DNA from: JAQUGA01 sp038210985
Lineage (GTDB): Bacteria > Bacteroidota > Bacteroidia > Bacteroidales > WCHB1-69
Direction: 5' to 3'
DNA length: 64,000 nucleotides
Assembly: GCA_038210985.1 (NCBI GenBank)
Contig: JBBQWB010000001.1
Location: 45,053 to 109,052 of the forward strand
The notes beneath the pieces are model-generated. The model saw nothing but the letters and a program-made list of their open reading frames with translations, did no database searches and was not told the origin of the DNA. A program made the translations under genes and the position numbers. This document shows positions 27,007-37,071 of the stretch, piece by piece (position 1 is the first letter of the stretch; each line of letters begins with the position of its first letter).

Positions 27007-28563
27007 TTAATCAACGTTGTCGTGCAAAAAAGGATTTTGGCGTTTAATTTCAACTTCATTATCCTGTTTAATTTCCATTAAAAATTCAGGATTTTCGTTT
27101 TCGTAAGTTGGATTTGTATCGCTCATCAAAAAGCTTTTTCTTTTGTATGCTGGTATTGTTTCAATAACACCTAGTCCTTCGTTTGTTTTGATTTGAGAAT
27201 TTGTTTTTCTCATTTCGGACAAACGTTCCACATCATTCATTGTAGTTTGATTGTTTTGAAAAGAATCTTCTTTAGGAGTTTCTTGATTTTGGCGATTGAA
27301 AGAAGAAACTTGTTTTACTTCCATTGTTTCGGAAGCTGTTGGAGCAATATCCGTTACTGTAAAACTTGATTTTTCTCCGTCGTTAAATAAATTATGAATT
27401 GTTGGAGCTGGTTTTTCTTGAACTGTTTTAGATGCTTCTTGTGAAGTTTGAGAGCTTACTGTAAAATTAACTAAATCAGTTTCAGCAACAACTTTAGTAT
27501 TGTTTTGTGGGGTTTTTTCAAGGTTATGAATTTTCGGTGCACTAATTTGATCGTTGCCAGCCGACTCAAACCCTGTGGCAATTAGGGTTACAGAAATGTT
27601 TTTGCCTAAAGTTTCATCTTGCCCATATCCCCAAATAACATTTACGTCGATACCAGCTTCGGCAATAACGTAATCTGAAATTTCCATTACTTCGTCCATC
27701 GTTATTTCATCTTCGCCAAACGAGATATATAAAAGAATATCTTTTGCACCAGTAATGTTGTTGTCGTTAAGAAGTGGAGAGTTTAATGCAGTATGAACAG
27801 CATTCATGGCTCTGTTTTCGCCTTCGGCAATACCCGAACCCATGATTGCAACGCCACTACCTTTCATAACTGTTTTCACGTCTTCAAGGTCAACGTTGAT
27901 ACCGCCAACGCAAGTAATTAATTCGGCTATACTTTTTGCAGCAGTTGTTAAAATATCATCCGCTTTTCCGAAAGCTTCGGTCATTTTTAAGTTGCCATAT
28001 AATTCGCGTAATTTGTCGTTGCAGATTATCAAAAGTGCATCCACACTATCTTTAAGTTCTTTAATTCCTTCTTCGGCATATTGGCGACGTTTTCGACCTT
28101 CGAAACCGAAAGGTATGGTAACAATGCCAACGGTTAAAATTCCCATTTCGTTTGCTATTTGAGCAATAACTGGAGCTGCTCCAGTTCCTGTTCCACCACC
28201 CATTCCAGCGGTAATAAATACCATTTCGGTATTGTGTTCAATAGCACTTTTTAGTTTGTCGATATTTTCTAAAGCCGATTCACGTCCAACAGCAGGAACT
28301 GAACCTGCTCCCAAACCTTTTAATCCGATTTGTATTTTGTTAGGAACAGGATTAATATCTAAAGATTGAGCATCGGTATTGCAAACAATGAAATCAACGC
28401 CTTTTATGCCTTGTTCGTACATATGTTTTACAGCATTACAACCTCCGCCTCCTACACCTATAACTTTTATTATAGAAGATTGATTTTTAGGTAGTTCAAA
28501 GTTTAAGATAGCATCGTTTTGGCTAAAATCTTGGCTCATATCATCAAATATATTATGTGGCAT
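27007..28563 (-). CDS. ftsZ: Cell division GTPase FtsZ
   Basis: A 518-residue tubulin homologue that polymerises into the cytokinetic ring. The GTP-binding part has IGVGGGGCNAVKHM near residue 40, the tubulin signature GGGTGTGAAP near 120, and NVDLEDVKTVM with the T7-loop acid. After about residue 330 comes a long, polar, Gln/Ser/Thr-rich linker of about 150 residues, typical of Bacteroidota FtsZ, ending in a conserved short tail. I start at the ATG 28561-28563 (MPHNIFDDMSQ); 11 more residues are possible upstream (frame open to 28596) but look like leader. A 92-bp gap separates it from ftsA, the largest in the cluster. Confidence 0.96.
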   Translation of the reverse strand: MPHNIFDDMSQDFSQNDAILNFELPKNQSSIIKVIGVGGGGCNAVKHMYEQGIKGVDFIVCNTDAQSLDINPVPNKIQIGLKGLGAGSVPAVGRESALENIDKLKSAIEHNTEMVFITAGMGGGTGTGAAPVIAQIANEMGILTVGIVTIPFGFEGRKRRQYAEEGIKELKDSVDALLIICNDKLRELYGNLKMTEAFGKADDILTTAAKSIAELITCVGGINVDLEDVKTVMKGSGVAIMGSGIAEGENRAMNAVHTALNSPLLNDNNITGAKDILLYISFGEDEITMDEVMEISDYVIAEAGIDVNVIWGYGQDETLGKNISVTLIATGFESAGNDQISAPKIHNLEKTPQNNTKVVAETDLVNFTVSSQTSQEASKTVQEKPAPTIHNLFNDGEKSSFTVTDIAPTASETMEVKQVSSFNRQNQETPKEDSFQNNQTTMNDVERLSEMRKTNSQIKTNEGLGVIETIPAYKRKSFLMSDTNPTYENENPEFLMEIKQDNEVEIKRQNPFLHDNVD

Positions 28564-28655
28564 ACTACAATTTTTTATAAAATTATAAATAATCAATGAA
28601 TTAACAAGTATTTAGTGGATATTTTTTATCAACAAAATACTGTTAGTATTGTATT

Positions 28656-29963
28656 TTATTGAATTCCCTCATCTCCCGAGAAGAGTTTTTTAAACAAATC
28701 GGCAATTTTACCACCATTAAAATCCGAGGGAATTCTTGGAGCTTTTGGTTTTTTGCTTTTTTTGTCGTTTTTTTGTCCTTTTGGGTCATCTTCTACTTCG
28801 GTTGAGGATAATTTATCTTTAAATCCTTCCAAAACTAATCCAATTCCTGTTGAATAAATTGGAGTTAGCATGTCGGCAGGTACTTTGTCTGACAAATGCT
28901 CGCTTGGTACTCCTATTCGAACATCCATTCCGGTAATAAACTCGGTAAGTTCTTTTATGTGTCTCATTTGAGAACCACCTCCAGTTAATACTATTCCTGC
29001 TATTAATTTTCGTTCCAGTCCACTATTTTTTATTTCGTAATAAACTTGTTCAATAATTTCTTCTACTCGAGCTTGAATAATTCCTGCTAAGCTTCGCAAC
29101 GAAATTTCTTTTGGGGAACGTCCTTTTAATCCTGGGATGGCAACAATTTCGTCGTCCCGATTTTGTTCGCTTAAACAAGAGCCATAACGAACTTTTAATG
29201 CCTCGGCTTGACTTCTAATAATGGAACAACCTTCTTTAATATCGTCGGTAACAACATTTCCACCTAATGGAATAACTGCGGTGTGACGGACAATTTTATC
29301 GTGGAATATGGCAATATCGCTTGTGCCTCCGCCAATGTCCACTAAAGCAACTCCAGCTTCCTTTTCTTCGTCGCTTAAAACACAGCTTGCCGATGCTAAA
29401 GGCTCTAGTAAAATTTGATCAACCTCGCAATTTACTTTTTTTACACAACGTAAAATATTTTGAATAGCTCCAACATTGCCTGTTATGATGTGAAAGTTTG
29501 CACCCAATTCCACACCTGTCATACCAATAGGATTGGTTGTAATGTTATCGCGGTCAATAATAAATTCTTGCGGAATAACGCTAATTATTTGTTCGCCAGG
29601 TTTAACAACCAATTTGTGCATATTAGAAATCAGTTGATTTACATCTTCTTTCGAAATTTCATTTTCTGTGTTTGTACGCAATATTGTACCTCGATGTTGG
29701 AGGCTTTTTATGTGCTGACCAGCAATACCAACAACTACAGAGCCAATTTCAACTCCCGATTTAATTTCAGCTTCCCTAATTGCTGTTTGAATCGACATAA
29801 CCGCTTCACCAATATTGGAAATTTGTCCTCGTGATACTCCTGTCGATTCGGTTTTACCTGATCCGATAATCTCTAATTTCCCATTTCGATCTTTACGACC
29901 AACTAAGACTGCAATTTTTGTTGTGCCAATATCTAAGCCTACAATGATTTCGTTATTTTCCAT
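28656..29963 (-). CDS. ftsA: Cell division protein FtsA
   Basis: A 435-residue actin-like ATPase that tethers FtsZ to the membrane. Phosphate-1 motif IIVGLDIGTTKIAVLVG at the N-terminus, the SHS2/1C insertion domain around residues 85-165, phosphate-2 GVALVDIGGGTSDIAIF and adenosine motif AGIVLTGGGSQMRHI. After residue about 390 a basic Lys-rich linker leads to a short C-terminal helix (GKIADLFKKLFSG), the expected membrane-targeting amphipathic helix. It starts 1 bp after the ftsQ stop. Confidence 0.96.
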   Translation of the reverse strand: MENNEIIVGLDIGTTKIAVLVGRKDRNGKLEIIGSGKTESTGVSRGQISNIGEAVMSIQTAIREAEIKSGVEIGSVVVGIAGQHIKSLQHRGTILRTNTENEISKEDVNQLISNMHKLVVKPGEQIISVIPQEFIIDRDNITTNPIGMTGVELGANFHIITGNVGAIQNILRCVKKVNCEVDQILLEPLASASCVLSDEEKEAGVALVDIGGGTSDIAIFHDKIVRHTAVIPLGGNVVTDDIKEGCSIIRSQAEALKVRYGSCLSEQNRDDEIVAIPGLKGRSPKEISLRSLAGIIQARVEEIIEQVYYEIKNSGLERKLIAGIVLTGGGSQMRHIKELTEFITGMDVRIGVPSEHLSDKVPADMLTPIYSTGIGLVLEGFKDKLSSTEVEDDPKGQKNDKKSKKPKAPRIPSDFNGGKIADLFKKLFSGDEGIQ

Positions 29964-29964
29964 A

Positions 29965-30753
29965 TTATTGCTGTTTTCTAGTACAAACTACTTGATTTTT
30001 AAATTTTAAATTTATTATGCTATATTTATCCCAGCCTACTTTTTGAAATCCTTGACTGTAAACTGCCTCTAGGTTTTCAAATTTTGTATCTAAGTTATCA
30101 ATGTCTCCTAAAATTATTAACTGGTCTCCAACTCTAGGTATCATTTCTATTTCATTATCAAAATTTATATAAATTTGATCTATCAATGCCTTCAAAAACG
30201 AATTTTCATTCACGAACATTGCTGTTTTCCATATTTTATATAAAACGTAATTATCGATAGTGTTATCGGTTGAAATGTAGTCTTTTAAAATAACAGAATC
30301 GTTATATTTTTGCTTTATTTCGCCCGAAGCAACAACCACGCGTTCGTTCCCAAACTTTGATATTGGCATTAATCTTTTGTCGTAAGTTATATAATATGAC
30401 TCGCCTTTTAAATTAAATACGCGTACCAATGGTTTTTTTTGTTTTACTTGAATGTTGATTTTCCCATTCAAATCTAAGGATACTTCAACTTTTTCGACAA
30501 ATGGATTTAATTTTACGGAAGATTCTATAAGCTCGATATTTACATCGGATGATTTAATGGTTTTTATTTCGGGGTAGAGTTTATCCACAATGGATAAAAT
30601 ATCACTTTCGGTAATAAATGGGCTGGCGTTTTCGTAATTAATGCTCACAGACGCTCCTTTACAAATTTGGTTGCCATGAATTATTATTGTTAAGGTAACC
30701 CCGACAATAATTAATAGAAAAATGAGCGATAGGATGATAATTTTCTTTTTCAT
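29965..30753 (-). CDS. ftsQ: Cell division protein FtsQ/DivIB
   Basis: A 262-residue bitopic inner-membrane protein with a short basic N-terminus, one membrane segment (IIILSLIFLLIIVGVTLTIII), and a periplasmic POTRA-like region (residues about 45-120) followed by a beta domain with YYITYDKRLMPIS and VGDQLIILGD. Sequence similarity in this family is low; the position between murC and ftsA and the architecture decide the name. It overlaps murC by 4 bp (ATGA). It links FtsI/FtsW with the divisome. Confidence 0.9.
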   Translation of the reverse strand: MKKKIIILSLIFLLIIVGVTLTIIIHGNQICKGASVSINYENASPFITESDILSIVDKLYPEIKTIKSSDVNIELIESSVKLNPFVEKVEVSLDLNGKINIQVKQKKPLVRVFNLKGESYYITYDKRLMPISKFGNERVVVASGEIKQKYNDSVILKDYISTDNTIDNYVLYKIWKTAMFVNENSFLKALIDQIYINFDNEIEMIPRVGDQLIILGDIDNLDTKFENLEAVYSQGFQKVGWDKYSIINLKFKNQVVCTRKQQ

Positions 30754-32120
30754 GATGGATTTTTCATTTCAAAATATTTTTTAACTCCATTCACCATTCG
30801 GTCAATGTTACCAGCACCCATCATCACAATTATTTCATGCTTCGAACGACTTAATTCGTGTATTAAATTTTCGTTTTCAACACACACTTTGTTTTTCATT
30901 GAAATTTTATTTAATAACCACGTGGAGGTAATTCCTGCTAATGGTAATTCTCGAGCAGGATAAATATTGAGCAAAATAAGATTGTCGGCAAGTGCTAAAC
31001 TTTGAGCAAAATCATCTGCAAAATCGCGAGTTCGACTGAATAAGTGTGGTTGAAAAATGGCAGTTATTTTTTTGGTTGGATATAGTTTTTTAAGCGAATT
31101 TAAACAAGTTGAAATTTCGGTTGGATGATGTGCGTAATCGTCCATTAAAAGTATTTCATTATTTTGAAAAACGGTTTCAAAACGACGGTGAACTCCTTTA
31201 AATGAATTTAATACTTCTCCAAGTTTAATCGAATCGACATCGTTTGTAATTAATAATGAGGTGCAAGCGGCAATTGCGTTTTCTAAATTATGAAGTCCTG
31301 GAGTGCCAAAGTGCAAATCTTTAAATATTTTATTATTGAAATTCAAGTCAAAAACATAAAATCCGTTTTCAATTCGAATATTTTGAGCAAAAACATCTGC
31401 TGTATTATCTGAAATATGATAACTTATTGCTGTTACATTTTTAATTTCAGGAATTTCAAGGCTTTTATGATGAATTAAAAAGCCTCCAGGTTTAATCTGC
31501 TCAAAAAATTTTATAAATGTTTTTTTCAGTTCATCGGACGAACCATAAATATCCAAATGATCTGCTTCTATCGAAGTAGCTATTGTTATATCGGGGTGCA
31601 GGGTTAAAAAAGAGCGATCAAACTCATCTGCTTCTACAATAAAAGTATCTGCGTCCTTATCAAACACATAATTAGATTGAAAGTTTAAAGCAATTCCACC
31701 AATAAATGCATTTATTTTATTGCCAAATTGTTGAAATAAATGCGAGCAAAGCGATGTAGTAGTAGTTTTTCCATGAGTGCCCGAAATGGCAATAGTTTTA
31801 TGTCCATTGGTTATTAAACCTAAAACTTCGGAGCGTTTGAGCATTTTTATTTTATGTTCAATAAAATAGTTGAATTCACTATGAGATTTTGGAATAGCTG
31901 GGGTATAAATAACTAAATCGATATTGTTTGGAATGAGTTTTACATCGTCTGTGAAATGAATATTTATTCCGATACAGATAAGTTTGTCGGTTATTTCGGA
32001 TGGAGTTAAGTCGTAGCCCGAAACCGTAACTCCATTACCATGAAAATATCTGGCAAGAGCACTCATTCCAATGCCTCCAATTCCCAATAAATAAACCGAT
32101 TTTATCTGTTCTAAAAGCAT
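30750..32120 (-). CDS. murC: UDP-N-acetylmuramate-L-alanine ligase
   Basis: A 456-residue Mur ligase that adds the first amino acid (L-Ala) to UDP-MurNAc using ATP in the cytoplasm. Seen: N-terminal Rossmann domain with YLLGIGGIGMSALARYF, ATP-binding SGTHGKTTTTSL near residue 110, the metal and substrate site VEADEFDRSF and the HxGN-type motif HNLENAIAA. Length is normal. Its stop overlaps the ftsQ start, and its start abuts the murG stop with no gap. Confidence 0.96.
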   Translation of the reverse strand: MLLEQIKSVYLLGIGGIGMSALARYFHGNGVTVSGYDLTPSEITDKLICIGINIHFTDDVKLIPNNIDLVIYTPAIPKSHSEFNYFIEHKIKMLKRSEVLGLITNGHKTIAISGTHGKTTTTSLCSHLFQQFGNKINAFIGGIALNFQSNYVFDKDADTFIVEADEFDRSFLTLHPDITIATSIEADHLDIYGSSDELKKTFIKFFEQIKPGGFLIHHKSLEIPEIKNVTAISYHISDNTADVFAQNIRIENGFYVFDLNFNNKIFKDLHFGTPGLHNLENAIAACTSLLITNDVDSIKLGEVLNSFKGVHRRFETVFQNNEILLMDDYAHHPTEISTCLNSLKKLYPTKKITAIFQPHLFSRTRDFADDFAQSLALADNLILLNIYPARELPLAGITSTWLLNKISMKNKVCVENENLIHELSRSKHEIIVMMGAGNIDRMVNGVKKYFEMKNPS

Positions 32121-33236
32121 TTATTTTGATTCTTTTTTTAGTGAATAAACTTCGTTTACAATGTTTTCAAGTGCATTTGGATAACCAAATTGGCGAATGT
32201 TTTCGGATAATTCCGACATTTTTTTGTCGTCGTTAATGGTTTCAATAATGGTATCTCCAAGTTCTTTTATGGCATCTTTATCGGATATCATAATAGTTGC
32301 ATTTTTATCGGATAAAACCATCGCATTTTTTGTTTGATGATCGCCCGAAACGTTTGGCGATGGTATTAATATACAGGGTTTTCCCAAACATGAAAGCTCC
32401 GAAATTGAAATTGCTCCTGCCCGCGATACGATTAAATCAGCAATGCTATATAAATAATCCATTCTATCCACAAAAGGCATTATTTTAATTGTTCCATTTA
32501 ATATACTTTGATCAGCTTCAAAGAAATGCGTGAAATATTTTTCGCCAGTTTGCCAAACTAATTGCAGTTGTTCTTCTTTAATTTTTAGGATGGAAGCTTC
32601 GATGCTTACATTCATTGTTTTTGAGCCAAGACTTCCACCAATAACTGCGATGGTTTTTTTGTTGGGGTCGAGTTTAAAAAACTCGTAAGCTTCGTCTTGC
32701 TTTTTGTTTATTAAACAAATGTCGCTACGAATTGGATTTCCGGTTACCACAATTTTTTCGGATGGAAAGTATTTATCCACTTCTTTATACGCTACGCAAA
32801 TTTTGTCCACTTTTTTAGCAAGCATCCGGTTTGTTACTCCAGGAAACGAATTTTGTTCTTGAATTAATGTTGGTATTTTTAATAAAGCTGCCATTTTTAG
32901 GGTTGGTCCACTAGCAAAACCTCCAACGCCAATTACTACATCGGGTTTAAATTTTTTTACAATCATAAATGCATGAACCAAACTTCCAATTAAACGGAAA
33001 GGAAATGCAATGTTTTTAAAAATGTTTACAAGGCTGGCTTTCCGTTGAAATCCTGCTACATTTAATCCAATAATTTCATAACCTGCTTTTGGCACTCGGG
33101 ACATTTCCATACGTCCTTTTGCACCTACAAAGAGTATTTCGGCATCTTCTTCACGGTTTCGAATTGCATTAGCAATTGCAATAGCTGGAAAGATATGCCC
33201 ACCAGTGCCACCTCCACTAATCAGAAATCGACTCAT
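32121..33236 (-). CDS. murG: UDP-N-acetylglucosamine-lipid I GlcNAc transferase
   Basis: A 371-residue GT28 glycosyltransferase that turns lipid I into lipid II at the inner face of the membrane. The N-terminal glycine loop GGGTGGHIFPAIAIA, the second G loop VIGVGGFASGPTLKMA, IQEQNSFPGVTNR and the C-terminal UDP-GlcNAc site SRAGAISISELSCLGKPCILIPSP are all present. Overlaps ftsW by 20 bp. Confidence 0.96.
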   Translation of the reverse strand: MSRFLISGGGTGGHIFPAIAIANAIRNREEDAEILFVGAKGRMEMSRVPKAGYEIIGLNVAGFQRKASLVNIFKNIAFPFRLIGSLVHAFMIVKKFKPDVVIGVGGFASGPTLKMAALLKIPTLIQEQNSFPGVTNRMLAKKVDKICVAYKEVDKYFPSEKIVVTGNPIRSDICLINKKQDEAYEFFKLDPNKKTIAVIGGSLGSKTMNVSIEASILKIKEEQLQLVWQTGEKYFTHFFEADQSILNGTIKIMPFVDRMDYLYSIADLIVSRAGAISISELSCLGKPCILIPSPNVSGDHQTKNAMVLSDKNATIMISDKDAIKELGDTIIETINDDKKMSELSENIRQFGYPNALENIVNEVYSLKKESK

Positions 33237-34464
33237 CTTCTTTAATGTTTTTGTTTATATTTGATATTACATTTTTAGCTTTAGTTGGTTCTTTAATTGC
33301 CTCTGTGTCTTCATTTTCAACTTCCTTGCTTATACTCAATAAAATTCCAAATGAGATACTCGTAAACCACAATGAAGTACCTCCCATACTCACCAAAGGC
33401 AATGGTTGACCCGTTACGGGGATAAGATTTACAGCAACTGCCATGTTAACCATAGCTTGCATTACAATAATGAAACTTAATCCCACGGATAAAAATGCGC
33501 CAAATGAACCAGGGCTTTTTACCGCAATATTAACTCCTCGAAAGAGTAAAATCATATACATTAAAACGATAATTATTCCTCCAATAAAACCGTATTCTTC
33601 AACAATTATTGCAAAAATGAAGTCGGAGTAAGGGTGAGGTAAAAAGTTTCGTTGAGTGCTGTTACCTGGTCCTTTTCCAAGTGGATATCCACTAGCAATT
33701 GCAATTTTTGCCTGTTCGGACTGAAAATTTGAACTATTTTCTATGCCTTGTTCTGTGTTTTTTTCAATTCCTCTAAAGGTGTCGATACGTTTTTTCCAAG
33801 TACCAACTCTACCCTGATCGGAACTGTTCATAACCACTACCACAAAAAATACAAACATCACTATAACCAGTCCAACTATTTTCATTAAATCTGTAAATTT
33901 TGCTCTTCCAACAAACATCATTACCATACATGTTATAAACAGCAGTGCAGCAGTTGAAAAGTTTGCTGGTAAAATAAGTCCGCAAACTGGAATTATCCAA
34001 TAAAATGCCTTTAGAAAACCAGTTTTAAAGTCTTTAATGGTTTCTTGGTTTTTTGTTAAGTAGTATGCCAAAAAAACAACGGTTGCAAGTTTTGCAAAAT
34101 CGGAGGTTTGAAAGGTTAAATTAATTATAGGTATTACCATCCAGCGAGTAGCTTCGTTAATTTCCGAACCTGAAAAAAGTGTAAAAACGAGCAAGGGTAA
34201 TGTTATAATGATAAGTAATTTTGCAAATTTAGCATAAAAGGTATATTTAAGTAAATGACAGAAATACATGAATCCTAATCCAAAAATCATTATGGCAAAA
34301 TGCCGAACCAAATAATATTCGGTATTTCCTGCTTGTTTTCGATATGCTAAAGCCCCAGTTGAACTATATACCGCCAAAGTAGACATAATTGAGAGGATGA
34401 GAACAACCCCCCATATTACCTTATCGCCTTTTATTTTTGAAAGAATCTGATTCATTTTTATCAT
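33217..34464 (-). CDS. ftsW: Septal peptidoglycan polymerase FtsW
   Basis: A 415-residue SEDS-family membrane protein with about ten transmembrane segments that polymerises lipid II during division together with FtsI. Seen: the conserved periplasmic segments GRVGTWKKRIDTF, SGYPLGKGPGNSTQRNFLPHPYSDFIFAIIVEEYG and LIPVTGQPLPLVSMGGTSLWFTSISFG, which belong to the SEDS core and its catalytic loop. Two start codons are possible (34462-34464 and 34453-34455); both give the same first membrane segment. Confidence 0.95.
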   Translation of the reverse strand: MIKMNQILSKIKGDKVIWGVVLILSIMSTLAVYSSTGALAYRKQAGNTEYYLVRHFAIMIFGLGFMYFCHLLKYTFYAKFAKLLIIITLPLLVFTLFSGSEINEATRWMVIPIINLTFQTSDFAKLATVVFLAYYLTKNQETIKDFKTGFLKAFYWIIPVCGLILPANFSTAALLFITCMVMMFVGRAKFTDLMKIVGLVIVMFVFFVVVVMNSSDQGRVGTWKKRIDTFRGIEKNTEQGIENSSNFQSEQAKIAIASGYPLGKGPGNSTQRNFLPHPYSDFIFAIIVEEYGFIGGIIIVLMYMILLFRGVNIAVKSPGSFGAFLSVGLSFIIVMQAMVNMAVAVNLIPVTGQPLPLVSMGGTSLWFTSISFGILLSISKEVENEDTEAIKEPTKAKNVISNINKNIKEDESISD

Positions 34465-34466
34465 TT

Positions 34467-35804
34467 TTACAATTCTGCAACTTCTTTTTTGAATGCTAAA
34501 CCTCTGTCTTCAAAATTTTCAAACAAGTCGAAGCTGGCACATGCAGGCGACAATAGCACAACATCGCCTTTTAAAGCTGAATAATATGCTTTTGTTACTG
34601 CTTCGTTCATCGATTCGGTTTCAAAAATTTCGGGTATAACCCCTTTGAATGCTCTGGTTAATTGTGCATTGTTTTTTCCTAAACAAATTAACATTTTAAC
34701 TTTTTGACGTGCCAGCTCTGTTATCGAACTATAGTCGTTTCCTTTGTCAATTCCACCGGCAATCCAAATCACAGGTTTATTCATGGTTTCTAAACCATAC
34801 CATGATGAATTTACATTGGTTGCTTTTGAGTCGTTTATAAAATCAACTCCTCGAACGGTAGTAACATACTCTAATCGATGTTCTACTCCTTCGAATTCAG
34901 TCAAGCTTTCTCTGATTTTTTCTTTCCTTACATCAACCAATCTTGCTCCAATAGATGCTGCCATCGAATTTTGCAAAAAATGCTTGCCCTGAAGTGCTAG
35001 TTTTTCAATACTCATTGTGCTTATGTTTTTATTAATTTGTATTACCAGTTCATTGTTTTCAATCCATGCTCCATTGCCTTCAAACTTGGTTTTTAGAGAA
35101 TAGGGCACGCATTGACTCATTATATTTTGTTTTTCTATTGCTTGTCGAAGAATTGGGTCATCATAGTAATAAATCAACCAATCGTTTTCGGTTTGATTTT
35201 GAAGGATTCGGAGTTTTGAATGAATATAATTTTCTATCGATTTATAGCGATCCAGATGATCTGGAGTAATATTGGTTATAATCGCTATATCTGCTCTAAA
35301 TTCGTACATGTTGTCGAGTTGAAAGCTGCTGATTTCAAGAATATTATAGTCGAAATTTTGGTCTATAATTCCATTTGCGAAACTGAATCCTAAATTACCA
35401 CCTGCAAATACTTTTTTATTGTCTTTTTTGAGTATATGAGCCAATAGTAGAGTAGTTGTAGTTTTTCCGTTGCTACCTGTAATGCATATTTTTTTTCCGG
35501 TAGCGTACCTTGCAGCAAATTCAATTTCAGAAATTATTGGAATATTTGCATTCAAGCATTTTACAATTATTACGGCAGTATCGGGTATTCCCGGGCTTTT
35601 TATAATTTCACTTGAACTTAATATTCGTACTTCGTCGTGATTTCCTTCTTCGAAAGCAATATCATTATGTAAAAGAACGTCTTTGTATTTTTGTTTTATT
35701 AATCCTTTATCCGAAACCCACACCTCAAACCCTTTATTTTTCGCCAACATTGCTGCTCCAATTCCACTTTCGCCTGCTCCAAGTACAGCAATTTTTGCTT
35801 GCAT
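34467..35804 (-). CDS. murD: UDP-N-acetylmuramoylalanine-D-glutamate ligase
   Basis: A 445-residue Mur ligase adding D-glutamate in the cytoplasmic phase of peptidoglycan synthesis. N-terminal Rossmann motif IAVLGAGESGIGAAMLA, ATP loop ITGSNGKTTTTLLLAHIL, ITNITPDHLDRYKSIENY, the basic-substrate segment FINDSKATNVNSSWYGLE and the C-terminal VLLSPACASFDLFENFEDRG all match the family. It sits 2 bp upstream of ftsW and 4 bp downstream of mraY. Confidence 0.96.
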   Translation of the reverse strand: MQAKIAVLGAGESGIGAAMLAKNKGFEVWVSDKGLIKQKYKDVLLHNDIAFEEGNHDEVRILSSSEIIKSPGIPDTAVIIVKCLNANIPIISEIEFAARYATGKKICITGSNGKTTTTLLLAHILKKDNKKVFAGGNLGFSFANGIIDQNFDYNILEISSFQLDNMYEFRADIAIITNITPDHLDRYKSIENYIHSKLRILQNQTENDWLIYYYDDPILRQAIEKQNIMSQCVPYSLKTKFEGNGAWIENNELVIQINKNISTMSIEKLALQGKHFLQNSMAASIGARLVDVRKEKIRESLTEFEGVEHRLEYVTTVRGVDFINDSKATNVNSSWYGLETMNKPVIWIAGGIDKGNDYSSITELARQKVKMLICLGKNNAQLTRAFKGVIPEIFETESMNEAVTKAYYSALKGDVVLLSPACASFDLFENFEDRGLAFKKEVAEL

Positions 35805-35808
35805 TTGC

Positions 35809-37062
35809 TTATCGTAATTTTAAGGTTACAACCGTTAGTATTGCTAGTAAAATACCAATGATTAAAAATCGCATTACAATTTTCGATTCATGGTATCCTT
35901 TTTTTTGGTAGTGATGATGAAGTGGCGACATCAGAAAAATCCTTCTTCCTTCGCCATATTTAATTCGAGTATATTTAAACCAACTAACTTGAATCATTAC
36001 CGATAATATTTGAGCGAAAAACACTCCACATAAAATAGGTATTAATAATTCTTTTCGTATAATAATTGCAAAAACAGCTATTATTCCTCCAATGGTTAAA
36101 CTGCCTGTGTCGCCCATAAATATTTGAGCAGGGAAGGTATTATACCATAAAAATCCGATGCAGGCACCCACAAATGCACTTATAAAAATTGCCAATTCTC
36201 CTGTAAATGGTATGTACATGATGTTTAAGTAGTTAGCAAACACAATATTGCCCGACACATAGGCTAAAATTCCAAGAGTTGCTCCAATTATTGCCGATGT
36301 CCCGGTTGCTAACCCATCTATGCCATCGGTTAAATTGGCGCCATTTGACACCGCCGTAATTATAAAAATTACGATTGGAATAAAAATTAGAAAACCCCAA
36401 TTTTCGTATCCATCTCCTAAAAACTTCAAAGGATCGGAATAATTTAACTCATTGTTTTTAAAAAATGGGATAGTGGTTTTTGTTGATTTTACCGATTTTG
36501 GTGAATAAATGGATGGTGCTGTCTTGTAACTCTCAGCCTTAAACATGTTTTCGGCTTGAACATACTTTTGGTCTTTTACCTTTTCTTTTATTACTACATC
36601 GGGATGAAAGAACATTACGGCTCCAACTATAGCTCCTAAAAATATCTGACCAATTATTTTAAATTTTCCAGAGAGTCCTTTTTTGTCTTTTTTAAATACT
36701 TTAATGTAGTCATCGATAAAACCTAGAACTCCTAGCCAGATGGTGGTAAAAATCATCAATAAAATATAGATATTATCGAGTTTTGCAAAAAGCAAAACGG
36801 GAATTAAAATAGCTGCTATTATAATAATTCCACCCATGGTTGGAGTGCCTTTTTTTTGCATTTGTCCAACTAAACCTAAATCGCGAATGGATTCGCCGAC
36901 TTGTTTTTTTCGAAGGTAGCCAATTATGCTTCTACCAATAATTAATGTAATTATCAACGAAGTAATAATTGCTGCTGCCGCACGAAACGAAATGTATTGA
37001 AAAACACCTGTTCCAGGTATGTGCAACGTTTTATCCATCCATTCAAATAAGTAATACAGCAT
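35809..37062 (-). CDS. mraY: Phospho-N-acetylmuramoyl-pentapeptide transferase
   Basis: A 417-residue ten-helix membrane enzyme that joins UDP-MurNAc-pentapeptide to undecaprenyl phosphate, giving lipid I. Seen: the GTPTMGG motif, the catalytic Asp pair in GFIDDYIKV, NLTDGIDGLATG, the MGDTGSLTIGG magnesium site and the histidine motif SPLHHHYQKKGYHE. Compared with the E. coli enzyme (about 360 residues) it has an insertion of about 60 residues after HPDVVIKEK (polar, KSVKSTKTTIPFF), which is common in Bacteroidota. Confidence 0.96.
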   Translation of the reverse strand: MLYYLFEWMDKTLHIPGTGVFQYISFRAAAAIITSLIITLIIGRSIIGYLRKKQVGESIRDLGLVGQMQKKGTPTMGGIIIIAAILIPVLLFAKLDNIYILLMIFTTIWLGVLGFIDDYIKVFKKDKKGLSGKFKIIGQIFLGAIVGAVMFFHPDVVIKEKVKDQKYVQAENMFKAESYKTAPSIYSPKSVKSTKTTIPFFKNNELNYSDPLKFLGDGYENWGFLIFIPIVIFIITAVSNGANLTDGIDGLATGTSAIIGATLGILAYVSGNIVFANYLNIMYIPFTGELAIFISAFVGACIGFLWYNTFPAQIFMGDTGSLTIGGIIAVFAIIIRKELLIPILCGVFFAQILSVMIQVSWFKYTRIKYGEGRRIFLMSPLHHHYQKKGYHESKIVMRFLIIGILLAILTVVTLKLR

Positions 37063-37071
37063 AATCTTTTT